A DNA stretch of 64,000 bases from Rhizobium sp. AC27/96 (GTDB lineage Bacteria; Pseudomonadota; Alphaproteobacteria; Rhizobiales; Rhizobiaceae): NCBI RefSeq assembly GCF_001692325.1, contig NZ_LXKN01000066.1, positions 240,397 through 304,396 on the forward strand. The letters run 5' to 3'. Within the stretch, counting starts at the first letter, position 1; every line of letters begins with the position of its first letter. A model generated the notes under the pieces. That model was not told the DNA's origin and did not search any database. It saw only the letters and a list, made by a program, of their open reading frames with translations. Shown here one piece after another: positions 50,975 to 59,980 of the stretch. The position numbers and the translations under genes are program-made.

Positions 50975-53436
50975 TACCATCGATAGGTCAGGGTGCCGAG
51001 AACGCGGCGGCGATCGCCGTAGTAGCAAAGCGTATCGCCGTTGCAGGCCGCGACATATTCCTTGTCGAAGAGGTTGCTGGCATTCAGTGCTGCCGTCCAG
51101 CCCTTCATCTTCGGATTTGCCGCGCCGAAGTCGTAGGAGATCGCCGCATCGACCAGTGCGAAGGAGGGTACCTTGAATGTATTGGCATCATCGCCATATC
51201 GCTCGCCGCGATAACGCACACCTGCTCCAAGCCCGAGGCCGGTCAGCGGGCCTGACGACACCTTGTAGTCGAGCCACAGCGAAGCTGCGTTCTTGGAACT
51301 GCCGACCAGCTGCTTGCCAAGCTTTGTCGGGTCGTTCGACTCGGAATTGACGGCGAGCAGATAGGCATAGCTGAAGCGCAGGTTGAGATCGTCGTCCAGG
51401 CTGGCGACCGCGGAAAGCTCGACGCCTCGCGAATGCACTTCGCCGGTCTGTACCGAGAAACCGGTGCCACCGGGAGAAGTGTCGGGCGTCGTGACATTCG
51501 TCTGGCGAAGATCGAACGCGGAAAGCGTGATGAAGCTGTCGTAGCCGACAGGCTGGTATTTCACGCCGACTTCGTACTGCTTGCCCGCCGTCGGTTTGAA
51601 CGGATTGCCGGAGCGATCCGTTCCCTGCGTTGGCTCGAACGATGTCGAATAGCTGACATAGGGCGCGATGCCGTTGTCGAACTGATAGACGGCGCCCAGT
51701 CGTCCTGTCGGCTTGTTGCTCTTGAAATCCTGGGAGGTGCCGTTGATACGGTCAGCCGTATCGATATCAGCCCAATCGTAACGCAGTCCGCCGACGACCG
51801 ACAGTTTGCCGAGCGTCAGCTGATCCTGGGCGTAGGTACCGAGCTGGCTGAGGACTTGATAGGTGTGACCCGTGATCGCGGGCTGTGAAATGCCGAGATT
51901 ATATTTTGGATTGAAGATATCAAATGCCGGCACGCTGAAGTCGAAGCCATAGGTTTGCTCCAGTGTTGTGCGCTGGTAGTCCAATCCGACAAGGAGCTTG
52001 TGTTCGACGCTGCCCGTATCGAACTTGATCTCTGCCTGGTTGTCGACCGTGAACTGGCCGAGTTGATCGCGATCATACATGGCGTAGCGGTTCAATGTTC
52101 GCATGTCCGGCTGGAGACCGAGAGCGAATACGCCGCCGAACTTGGCGTCCAGATCGATGTAGCGAAGGTTCTGGCGGACGGTGACAGTATCGTTGAATCT
52201 GTGTTCGAACGAATAGCCAACGGTCGAGATTTCTCTCGAATAGATATTGTAGCCGGGATCACCGATATAGCGGCTGGTGGGTATCTTGCCGTTCGGGTTG
52301 GGCAGAACCGTTCCTTGCGAGGGGAGGGTATAGTACTGGCCGAGGTCAGGATCGTTCTGGTAGCTGCCGAGCAGGGTGAGGCTGGTATCCTCGTCCGGCT
52401 TCCAGGTGATGGCCGGTGCGACAGCCAGCCGCCTGTCCTTGGAGAAGTCGATCTGCCCATCGGCCAGACGTCCCATTCCGGTCAGGCGATAGAGAAGCTG
52501 CCCATCGGGATCAACAGGTCCGCTGAAGTCGAACATGCCTTGTAGGTGGTCGTAATTTCCGCCTTGAATGGACAGCTCGTGGAACGGCTCTGCGGTCGGC
52601 ATCTTGCTGACCATGCTGATGATGCCACCCGGCGAAGCCTGACCATACAACACGGAAGCCGGCCCACCGATCCGCTCGACCCGCTCGAGAAGATAGGGGT
52701 CGATCTGGTTGATACCCCAGGAGCCATCGGTCAGACGGAGCCCGTTGAGATACTGGCTGGCCAGGAAGCCACGCGAATAGAGATTATCTCTGCGCGACTC
52801 GGAGCCGAGCGGCTGTTCGACGCCGGCAACATAGCTCAGGGCCTCGCTGACGCTCTGGGCCTGGCGCGCGTCCATTTCCTTGCGTCCGACGACGGAGATG
52901 GTCTGCGGCGTCCTGATGAGCGGGGTGTCGGCCTTGGTGCCGGTCGCGCTCTGGGTGGCCACGTAACCACGGACCGGACCCCATGCGCTTTCGGCGCTTG
53001 CCTGGACAATGATCGGCGCAAGTGTGGTCGCGTCGCCGGCAGATACCGTGCCGCCGCTCTGCGCGCCGGATATCGTCACACTAGCCGGACCTGTAAATCG
53101 GTAGCTGAGCCCGGTTCCCGCCAGAATGCGCGCAAGCGCTGCCTGTGAGGTGAGCGTTCCCGTCACTCCGCCGCTCTTCAGTCCCTTCAGGCGTGCGGTA
53201 TCGTAGAAAACCTGTATGCCGGCCTTGTCCGCAAAGGAAAGGATCGCAGAGTTCAGGCTTTGCGCTGGGATATTGAAGGCGATGGGCGCGGACTGAGACG
53301 CGACTTTCCTGGTTGCGTCCTGGGCAATGGCGTTGCCGGAGAGCCCCGGTATCCCCAGTAACAATGCCGCAGCACTTGTCGCCCCCGCAAGCCGAACCAA
53401 AGCCGAGCGAATGCGGCCCTTCCCCTTCATGTCCAT
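50974..53436 (-). CDS. TonB-dependent siderophore receptor with STN signalling domain
   Basis: An outer-membrane receptor of about 820 residues. After a signal peptide (GATSAAALLLGIPGLSG, cleaved near NAIAQ) comes a secretin/TonB N-terminal (STN) domain (IAFNIPAQSLNSAILSFADK, then GLSYRFTG). The plug follows (TPQTISVVGRKEMDAR), then a 22-strand barrel ending in the aromatic signature RRRVLGTLTYRW. The STN domain identifies a transducer that signals to FecR. The ATG at 53436 has AGGGG 8 nt upstream; the frame opens at 53487. It resembles FhuA/FoxA/FpvA-type hydroxamate receptors. Confidence 0.9.
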   Translation of the reverse strand: MDMKGKGRIRSALVRLAGATSAAALLLGIPGLSGNAIAQDATRKVASQSAPIAFNIPAQSLNSAILSFADKAGIQVFYDTARLKGLKSGGVTGTLTSQAALARILAGTGLSYRFTGPASVTISGAQSGGTVSAGDATTLAPIIVQASAESAWGPVRGYVATQSATGTKADTPLIRTPQTISVVGRKEMDARQAQSVSEALSYVAGVEQPLGSESRRDNLYSRGFLASQYLNGLRLTDGSWGINQIDPYLLERVERIGGPASVLYGQASPGGIISMVSKMPTAEPFHELSIQGGNYDHLQGMFDFSGPVDPDGQLLYRLTGMGRLADGQIDFSKDRRLAVAPAITWKPDEDTSLTLLGSYQNDPDLGQYYTLPSQGTVLPNPNGKIPTSRYIGDPGYNIYSREISTVGYSFEHRFNDTVTVRQNLRYIDLDAKFGGVFALGLQPDMRTLNRYAMYDRDQLGQFTVDNQAEIKFDTGSVEHKLLVGLDYQRTTLEQTYGFDFSVPAFDIFNPKYNLGISQPAITGHTYQVLSQLGTYAQDQLTLGKLSVVGGLRYDWADIDTADRINGTSQDFKSNKPTGRLGAVYQFDNGIAPYVSYSTSFEPTQGTDRSGNPFKPTAGKQYEVGVKYQPVGYDSFITLSAFDLRQTNVTTPDTSPGGTGFSVQTGEVHSRGVELSAVASLDDDLNLRFSYAYLLAVNSESNDPTKLGKQLVGSSKNAASLWLDYKVSSGPLTGLGLGAGVRYRGERYGDDANTFKVPSFALVDAAISYDFGAANPKMKGWTAALNASNLFDKEYVAACNGDTLCYYGDRRRVLGTLTYRW

Positions 53437-53564
53437 GAAATGCCCCTGAATCCGTCTGTCTACCTGGCGTCCCCTCGGACGCTTCATAAAATAGGACGAT
53501 TTCAGTCATGTTTTTCAGTAATAGTTTTTTAGTTTTTTTCAGCGCGGAAAATTATCCAGGAAAA

Positions 53565-54572
53565 TCAATAGAGCACCGTAACCAATGGCGGAACGGAAAC
53601 CGTGCGGACCTGAAGCTCGGTGGCAATGCGGGCAAGTGCATTTCCCAGATCATTCGTGTCAAAGACGCCGCTAACGTGAAGACGCGCCAGCGAATCGCGG
53701 GTGATGACGATCCGGCCACGCCGATATCGGTTGAGCTCGGCAACGACCTTGGAAAGCGGCACGTCGTTGAAGATCAACTTGCCGCGCCGCCATGACGTCA
53801 TTTGTGCGACGTCCTTCTGTTCAACCTGGCCAAGGATGCCATCCGTTGAATACCGAACTGCCTGGCCTGGCGACAATAGTGCCTCGCCTGCGGCATTGGA
53901 CGGTCCGCTTACGGCGACCTTCACCTGGTGTTCGACAACGGTGACCTCGACGTCGTCGTCACCATTGTCGACGGCAAACTGCGTGCCGACGGCCTGCGCC
54001 GTGCCAGCGCCGCTTTTGACGACAAAGGCGCGTGTTTCGCTGCCGGCTCGGGGAGCGGCCGTGAAATAAGCTCTTCCCGAAAGCAGTTCGACGCGTCGTT
54101 CGCGCTGATCGAATTCAACGGCCAGTGCCGAATCCGATCCGAGGTCGACGACGGTTCCATCCGGCAAGGTGACGGTCTTTTGCTCGCCAGGGGCCGTCGC
54201 ATAGTCGGCGGACATCAGAACGAACGGATTTCCGAACCACAGGAAGCCGAGGCCGATAGCGAGTAGAAGGGTTGCGGCCAGCCCGAGCGCCGAGCCATAT
54301 CGGGCCGGCCGTCTCACAGGAAAAGTCAGGACCGGAGCAGGCTGATCCACCACGGGGCGTGTCGTCTCCGATCCGATAACGTGCTTCAGTCCGGCCAGGT
54401 CCTCCCACGTGCGGCTTGCAAAATTGAAGGCGTCACGATGGCGGATATCGCTTGAAACCCAATGCTCAAAACGCAGGCGATCGTCCTGCGTGACGTTTTC
54501 CGCACCAAGACGAATGACCCATTCGGCCGCTGCCGCCCCAATTTTTTCCTGTGTCTCTTGCGGGTTTGTCAC
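53565..54572 (-). CDS. FecR-family anti-sigma/signal transducer
   Basis: A membrane-bound regulator of about 335 residues. The N-terminal FecR_N motif (EWVIRLGAENVTQDDRLRFE) is followed by one membrane span (LGLAATLLLAIGLGFLWFG). The periplasmic FecR domain has ATAPGEQKTVTLPDGTVVDL and LLSGRAYF. It would read the receptor's STN domain and control the sigma factor. GTG at 54572 is proposed (AGGATCC upstream) because residues encoded before it are not FecR-like; an ATG at 54620 is the alternative. It lies between fecI-like and receptor genes. Confidence 0.87.
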   Translation of the reverse strand: MTNPQETQEKIGAAAAEWVIRLGAENVTQDDRLRFEHWVSSDIRHRDAFNFASRTWEDLAGLKHVIGSETTRPVVDQPAPVLTFPVRRPARYGSALGLAATLLLAIGLGFLWFGNPFVLMSADYATAPGEQKTVTLPDGTVVDLGSDSALAVEFDQRERRVELLSGRAYFTAAPRAGSETRAFVVKSGAGTAQAVGTQFAVDNGDDDVEVTVVEHQVKVAVSGPSNAAGEALLSPGQAVRYSTDGILGQVEQKDVAQMTSWRRGKLIFNDVPLSKVVAELNRYRRGRIVITRDSLARLHVSGVFDTNDLGNALARIATELQVRTVSVPPLVTVLY

Positions 54573-54661
54573 GTCCGGATCCTGTATCCTTTTCACCACG
54601 ACTCGAACTGTTTCAATCATAGGACGTCGCGAGACGTTCTTTCCGGTAACGATGAGGGGAT

Positions 54662-55177
54662 TTATTTTAAGGTTTGCTTTTGAAGCCGCGCGGTAATGTG
54701 GGACAGCGCCCTGGAAAGATGTTTCTGAACGCTGCTGTCGGAAATCCCGAGCCGGGTGGCCACCTGCGCATAGGTGAGGCCATCCATTCGGTTGAGAGTG
54801 AAAATCGAGCGTGTCAGTTCGGGAAGTTCATTGACTATTTCATGGAGACGTTCGAGCCGCTGCCGCCCATCGGCCTCTTCTTCCAGTGTTGGTCGATCGT
54901 CGGCGATACCGGCCAGGTCATCGGCGCTCGTCGCATCGGTTTTTCGGCGCTGGCGCTGGCGGACATGATCGACCGCCAAATTGTGGGCTGTGCGATAGAG
55001 ATAGGAGCGCTCATTTGCGATCGTTGTCCCCGTCGGCGAACCAAGCTCGGCGTAGCGCAGAAATGTTTCCTGAGTGAGATCAGCTGCCGTATCCGCGTCG
55101 CGCAGCTTCCTTGTCAGGTAGGCCTGCAACTCGCGTCTATGCGCAAGGAACAAACCTTTGAGCGCGTCATTCACCAT
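54662..55177 (-). CDS. FecI-family ECF sigma factor
   Basis: A 171-residue ECF sigma factor of the iron-starvation type. Region 2 (LTRKLRDADTAADLTQETFL) and region 4 (LPELTRSIFTLNRMDGLTYAQ, then RLGISDSSVQKHLSRAL) are intact. It heads the minus-strand cluster fecI-fecR-receptor-fhuD-fhuB and should direct transcription of the receptor gene when the siderophore binds. Upstream is a 570-bp gap. Iron control of this gene (RirA/Irr/Fur) is expected but no box was recognised. Confidence 0.9.
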   Translation of the reverse strand: MVNDALKGLFLAHRRELQAYLTRKLRDADTAADLTQETFLRYAELGSPTGTTIANERSYLYRTAHNLAVDHVRQRQRRKTDATSADDLAGIADDRPTLEEEADGRQRLERLHEIVNELPELTRSIFTLNRMDGLTYAQVATRLGISDSSVQKHLSRALSHITARLQKQTLK

Positions 55178-55748
55178 GTCGAGAGGTCCGGGTCCAGTCA
55201 GTGCCCTAGCTCTATGTCATAATCCCGGTGGATGTAAACCCGAAGTCAAATGGATAGCCGCCCGGCTAGCGATATCACTTTATTTTAGCAGTATGTGGAC
55301 AGCACTTTGCCTGCGAACTCCAACAGTTGCATCGGGCACGGCTGTCCACTGCATCATTGTGCGGATTCCTGAATGTAGGTGGCGAGCGTGTATCGATTTT
55401 GTCAGGCAGTGGTCCGATTGGGCATTCGCGATGACCCGCCAAGATCTTCTAATGTGTTGGAATATTTTGATTTTCCTCTCCCCCATGGAGTACCCCGAAG
55501 TGGGCGAAAGAATTCAAATCCAAGCGATCATCGTCGAAGAAGGCCGTGCCATTTCCAATGATCCGAGCGCATCGCTTTACAAAACGAACTAGTTCGTACA
55601 TTATTCGCGATGAGGAGTGACGCGCGCCGCCACGGCGGTGCCGGTGACTGCCAAGACGATCAGGGATGCCGTGCGGGAGGGCGTGGGTGAAAGCCGGCGC
55701 CTGCGGGTGTGGCATGTCTTCGAAACTGAAATGTTCTGGGGAGGAACA
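55178..55748. other. Divergent promoter region
   Basis: About 570 bp between fecI-like (minus) and the MHS transporter gene (plus). It contains the operator-like site at 55589-55603 and probably the iron-regulated promoter of the sigma gene. Open frames here have no start signals. Confidence 0.45.
55589..55603. promoter_or_regulatory. Shared quinate/shikimate operator, site 1
   Basis: ACTAGTTCGTACATT is identical to 59917-59931. It sits within the perfect 12-bp dyad CGAACTAGTTCG (55586-55597) upstream of the MHS transporter gene. It probably binds the TetR regulator encoded at 59170. Confidence 0.6.
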
Positions 55749-57092
55749 ATGATGAAAACACCAGTCGAACGTAAGACACCAAAGCGGGCCGCTCTGGCGA
55801 GCTGGATTGGAAGTGCCGTCGAATATTACGATTTCTTCGTGTATGGGACGGCTGCCGCACTGATCTTTCCAAAGATATTCTTCTCGGCGGAAGATCCGCA
55901 AACCGCGGCAATCGCCTCGTTTGCTACCTTTGGCGTCGCTTATATCATGCGCCCGCTGGGTGCGGTTATCCTGGGACACGTCGGCGACAAATTCGGCCGT
56001 AAGAAGGTGCTCACCTTCACGCTGCTTCTGATGGGATTTTCCACCTTTATCATCGGTTGCCTGCCAACCTATGATCAGGCCGGCATTCTGGCGCCAATGC
56101 TTCTCGTTCTGGCACGTCTGCTGCAGGGTATCTCGGCCGCGGGCGAACAGGCCGGCGCCAGCTCGATGACGTTAGAGCACGCTCCCGAGCACCGGCGAGC
56201 CTTTTTCACCAGCTTCACGCTGAGTGGTACGCAGGCGGGATTGATCCTTGCAACACTGGTCTTCATACCGCTCGGCAGGCTTGACGAAGCCGCGCTCCTG
56301 TCTTGGGGCTGGCGCATTCCCTTCTTCCTGAGCTTCGTCGTCGTCATCGTCGGTTTCTGGGTTCGCCGCACGTTGGCCGAGACGCCTGCCTTCCTCGAAG
56401 AGACCAAGAAGGGCGAGGCCACCAAGCTGCCACTGGTCACCCTAATGACGAATTACTGGGCCGATGTCCTACGCATCATCTTTGCCGCGTTGATCTCGGT
56501 CGTCAGCACGATCTTCAGCGTCTTCACCCTGTCCTATGCGGTCAATACCATGCATATCGACCGCTCCACCATGCTGACCGTGCTGGTGCTTGCTAATGTC
56601 GTGGCGCTCGGCGCCATCCCGCTTTGGGCAATCCTGGCTGATCGTATCGGCCGAAAGCCGATCTTCATCTTCGGTGCCATTGGCTGCGCAATGCTGATCT
56701 GGCCTTATATCTGGGCGATCAGCCAGAATAACCTCACCCTCGTCTTCGTCTTGGGCATTCTGCTTTCGGGTGTAGTCTATAGCGCGTCCAACGGCATCTG
56801 GCCGGCGCTTTATGCCGAAATGTTCGATACTCGGGTTCGCCTGTCCGGCATGGCGGTCGGCACTCAGATCGGCTTTGCACTCGGCGGTTTTGCCCCGACA
56901 ATCAGTGCTGCCCTGCTGGGTACCGGGCCCATGGGGTGGGTGCCCGTCGCAGCGTTTACCTCGATCACGGCCCTGATTGCCGCCGCTTCGGCGGCAACGG
57001 CAACGGAGACCTATCGGACACCGATCGATCAGCTCGGCAGGGATGGAAGACGCATCGCTGCCGCGACGCCGCGTGCCGATCGCGCGGTCTGA
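55749..57092 (+). CDS. MHS-family MFS transporter (shikimate/quinate-type)
   Basis: A 447-residue, 12-span proton symporter of the metabolite:H+ symporter (ShiA/ProP) group. The opening AALASWIGSAVEYYDFFVYG and the GDKFGRKKVL loop are the family signatures. The ATG at 55749 follows GGGGAGGAACA; the long upstream frame is not used. It precedes a dehydroshikimate dehydratase and a shikimate dehydrogenase gene and has the same operator as the latter. Uptake of quinate, shikimate or dehydroshikimate is therefore likely. Confidence 0.88.
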   Translation: MMKTPVERKTPKRAALASWIGSAVEYYDFFVYGTAAALIFPKIFFSAEDPQTAAIASFATFGVAYIMRPLGAVILGHVGDKFGRKKVLTFTLLLMGFSTFIIGCLPTYDQAGILAPMLLVLARLLQGISAAGEQAGASSMTLEHAPEHRRAFFTSFTLSGTQAGLILATLVFIPLGRLDEAALLSWGWRIPFFLSFVVVIVGFWVRRTLAETPAFLEETKKGEATKLPLVTLMTNYWADVLRIIFAALISVVSTIFSVFTLSYAVNTMHIDRSTMLTVLVLANVVALGAIPLWAILADRIGRKPIFIFGAIGCAMLIWPYIWAISQNNLTLVFVLGILLSGVVYSASNGIWPALYAEMFDTRVRLSGMAVGTQIGFALGGFAPTISAALLGTGPMGWVPVAAFTSITALIAAASAATATETYRTPIDQLGRDGRRIAAATPRADRAV

Positions 57093-57100
57093 ATACAAAC

Positions 57101-57127
57101 GGATACCGGCGTTTTGCGCCGGTATCC
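57101..57127 (+). terminator. 11-bp perfect hairpin
   Basis: GGATACCGGCG pairs with CGCCGGTATCC over a 5-nt loop (TTTTG), between the transporter and the dehydratase genes. No following T-run, so it may only attenuate or stabilise the upstream message. Confidence 0.55.
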
Positions 57128-57196
57128 GCTGGCCGCTGCGGGGCACGCCACCGGCGATGAGTTTCTTGGAAATCACCAAATGAATGGGATGACACA

Positions 57197-59086
57197 ATGA
57201 AAACCTCGATCGCGACCGTTTCGATCAGCGGTGACCTCAGGGAAAAGCTTCATGCCATCGCAAAGGCCGGCTTCGATGGCGTCGAAATTTTCGAGAACGA
57301 TTTTCTTGCCTTCGATCAATCTCCGCGCGAGGTCGGTCAGATGGTCCGGGATCATGGCCTGGAGATCACGCTCTTCCAGCCATTCCGCGATTTTGAGGGC
57401 ATGCCCGAGCCACTGCGTAGCCGCACTTTCGATCGTGCCGAACGCAAGTTCGATCTCATGCAGGAAATGGGCACGGACCTCGTGCTGGTATGCTCGAATG
57501 TCTCCTTGGCTGCTCTCGGAGGTATCGATCGCGCGGCGGCCGACTTTGCCGAACTCGGAGAACGGGCAGCAAAGCGCGGCCTGCGCGTGGGGTATGAGGC
57601 ACTCGCCTGGGGACGGCACATCCATGATCACCGCGATGCGTGGGAGATCGTCCGCCGTGCCGACCATCCGAATATCGGGCTCATCCTCGACAGCTTCCAT
57701 ACGCTTTCGCGCAAGATCGACGTCAATTCGATCCGATCGATCCCGAAGGAGAAGATCTTCATCATTCAGCTTGCCGATGCGCCGTTGATCGACATGGATC
57801 TTCTCTATTGGAGCCGCCATTTTCGCAACATGCCGGGCGAGGGTGATCTGCCCGTGCTCGATTTCATGAATGCGGTGGCGGCGACAGGCTATGACGGCTA
57901 CCTTTCGCTGGAGATTTTCAACGACCAGTTCCGCGGTGGCTCGCCGACGGCTATCGCCGTAGACGGCAAACGCTCGCTTGTTTACCTGGGCGATCGGGTT
58001 CGGCGCGCCGAAAGCGAGAGCAAATTGACATTGGCGCCCATGCCGCCGCGCGCTGAGGTCGAGGGCGTGGCTTTCGTCGAATTTACCGTGGATGAGGCTG
58101 AGACATCCCTACTTTTTGACCGACTGCACGCGCTGGGCTTCCGCCATGTCGGTCGTCATAAGTCCAAGCGCGTCGATGTCTTCAGGCAGGGCGGCATCAA
58201 TCTGGTCGTCAATGCCGATCAGGGTGGATTTGCCGGCGCTTCCTACGCTCTGCACGGGCAATCGGCCTATGCAATGGGTCTGTGGGTCGGCGACGCGCAG
58301 GCCGCCCTCGCGCGCGCCGTAGCACTCGGTGCCGAGCGTTTCGAACAGTCGCTCGATCCCGGCGAGATTGAGATGCCGGCCATCCGCGGTATCGGTGGCG
58401 GCATCCTGTATTTCCTCGATCGACAGAGCCCGCTCGGGCGGATCTGGGAGATCGAGTTCGACCCCGTCAACGACGATGCCGATCTGCAGCCGGTCGGACT
58501 GACGGGCATCGACCATGTTGCGCAGACCATGAAGTACGAAGAACTGCTCACCTGGCTGCTGTTCTATACGGCGATACTCGATGCGCATAAGACGCCGATG
58601 GTCGACATTATCGATCCTGCTGGCGTTGTTCGAAGCCAGGTCGTCGAAAATGATCCGGGTACGCTGCGCATCACGCTCAACGGTGCGGAAAACCGCAATA
58701 CGCTGGCCGGCCATTTCATCGCCGAGACATTCGGCTCGGGTATTCAGCATCTGGCTTTTGCGACCGAAGACATCTTCGCGACAGCTTCTGCCCTATCTGC
58801 CAACGGTTTCGCGACATTGGCGATCTCGCCGAATTACTATGATGACCTGGAGGCGAGATTCGGCCTCGATCCGGAATTCACCGATCGGCTGAAGGCACAT
58901 AATATCCTCTATGATCGTGACGATCATGGCGAATATTTCCAGCTCTATAGTCCCAGTTATGGAGAAGGGTTCTTCTTCGAGATCGTCCAGCGTAGCAGTT
59001 ATCGCGGCTACGGTGCGGCGAACGCGATCTTCCGCATCGCGGCACTGAGGCGGTATCTGCGACCGATTGGTCTGCCGAAGCTTTAG
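57197..59086 (+). CDS. 3-dehydroshikimate dehydratase fused to an HPPD-like VOC domain (QuiC1 type)
   Basis: A 629-residue bifunctional protein. Residues 1-280 form a xylose-isomerase-like TIM barrel whose metal ligands E134, D165 and E239 are in place; it should convert 3-dehydroshikimate to protocatechuate. Residues 290-629 are a two-module vicinal-oxygen-chelate domain similar to 4-hydroxyphenylpyruvate dioxygenase. It keeps the metal triad H440, H518 and E595 (FFFEIVQR), followed by the GYGAANAIF signature. Pseudomonas QuiC1 has the same fusion. The role of the HPPD-like half is unsettled; intact ligands suggest it may bind metal. It follows the transporter after 104 bp. Confidence 0.87.
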   Translation: MKTSIATVSISGDLREKLHAIAKAGFDGVEIFENDFLAFDQSPREVGQMVRDHGLEITLFQPFRDFEGMPEPLRSRTFDRAERKFDLMQEMGTDLVLVCSNVSLAALGGIDRAAADFAELGERAAKRGLRVGYEALAWGRHIHDHRDAWEIVRRADHPNIGLILDSFHTLSRKIDVNSIRSIPKEKIFIIQLADAPLIDMDLLYWSRHFRNMPGEGDLPVLDFMNAVAATGYDGYLSLEIFNDQFRGGSPTAIAVDGKRSLVYLGDRVRRAESESKLTLAPMPPRAEVEGVAFVEFTVDEAETSLLFDRLHALGFRHVGRHKSKRVDVFRQGGINLVVNADQGGFAGASYALHGQSAYAMGLWVGDAQAALARAVALGAERFEQSLDPGEIEMPAIRGIGGGILYFLDRQSPLGRIWEIEFDPVNDDADLQPVGLTGIDHVAQTMKYEELLTWLLFYTAILDAHKTPMVDIIDPAGVVRSQVVENDPGTLRITLNGAENRNTLAGHFIAETFGSGIQHLAFATEDIFATASALSANGFATLAISPNYYDDLEARFGLDPEFTDRLKAHNILYDRDDHGEYFQLYSPSYGEGFFFEIVQRSSYRGYGAANAIFRIAALRRYLRPIGLPKL

Positions 59087-59169
59087 GCTCTCCCCATTCG
59101 CGCCGAGGCTGTGTTAAAGCTTTGATCTTCAATGGTGGGCATTGACGGACCCAGGAAGACGAGCAAGGC

Positions 59170-59841
59170 ATGACCAAAGCGCAAACGGCCAAGATCGAGC
59201 GCCTCACACGGAAGAATGATCCCGACGCGACCAAGGAAAATATCCTGAAGATTGCGACGGAAGAATTTGTCGCCGCAGGCTTTTCCGGCGCGCGTGTCGA
59301 TGAGATCGCTGAGCGCACCAAGACCTCCAAGCGCATGATCTACTATTATTTCGGCAGCAAGGAAGGGCTCTATCTCGCCGTTCTCGAACAGGCCTATACG
59401 AAGATCCGGACGCTGGAGAGCGAGCTCGATCTCGAAAACATGCCGCCGGTTCAGGCGATGGCGCAGCTGATTGCCAGCACCTTCGATCATGATGATCAAA
59501 ATCCGGATTTCGTGCGCCTGGTCAGCATCGAGAATATTCATCGAGCCGAACATATGAAGCGTTCGGTGGTTCTGTCGGAAATGAATATCGCCGTCATCGA
59601 TATCATTACCGGCATCCTCGAACGTGGCTATTCGGACGGCAGCTTCATACGCCGGGTGGATCCTGTAGACCTGCACATGATGATCAGTGCGCAATGTTTT
59701 TTCCGGGTGTCCAATCGCCATACTTTCGGGGCAATCTTCGAACGAGATTTGTCCTCCGACGAGCTGAAAAAACGGCACAAAGCATTGATCGTCGACGCAA
59801 TTCTGGCTTTCCTGAAGACTGCTCCTTCGAACACTATCTGA
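59170..59841 (+). CDS. TetR-family regulator of quinate/shikimate catabolism
   Basis: A 223-residue regulator with a TetR helix-turn-helix (ILKIATEEFVAAGFSGARVD, EIAERTKTSKRMIYYYFGSK) and a C-terminal helical ligand domain. It lies inside the cluster, and the two ACTAGTTCGTACATT sites flank the cluster's promoters. Autoregulation through read-through from the upstream promoter is likely. The inducer is probably a pathway metabolite (protocatechuate, shikimate or quinate). Confidence 0.87.
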   Translation: MTKAQTAKIERLTRKNDPDATKENILKIATEEFVAAGFSGARVDEIAERTKTSKRMIYYYFGSKEGLYLAVLEQAYTKIRTLESELDLENMPPVQAMAQLIASTFDHDDQNPDFVRLVSIENIHRAEHMKRSVVLSEMNIAVIDIITGILERGYSDGSFIRRVDPVDLHMMISAQCFFRVSNRHTFGAIFERDLSSDELKKRHKALIVDAILAFLKTAPSNTI

Positions 59842-59916
59842 GAACCCAAGGCCATGTGATGATGTCGCCGAGCACTGCCGTGAGCAGGATTTCTGTACCG
59901 TTCATTGACTTTACGT

Positions 59917-59931
59917 ACTAGTTCGTACATT
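59917..59931. promoter_or_regulatory. Shared quinate/shikimate operator, site 2
   Basis: ACTAGTTCGTACATT, identical over 15 nt to the site before the transporter gene, 50 bp upstream of the shikimate dehydrogenase start. It overlaps the dyad CGTACTAGTTCG with one mismatch. Likely TetR operator. Confidence 0.6.
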
Positions 59932-59980
59932 TTGATCTCGGGCTGCGATATGGCTATGGTTCGCTGCTCGGGAGGATAGA

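Noticed and set aside
53437..53564. FecI-type promoter before the TonB receptor gene
   Set aside because: The gap is A/T-rich with GAAAAA and TCGTCC-like elements, but spacing and sequence do not match a confident consensus.
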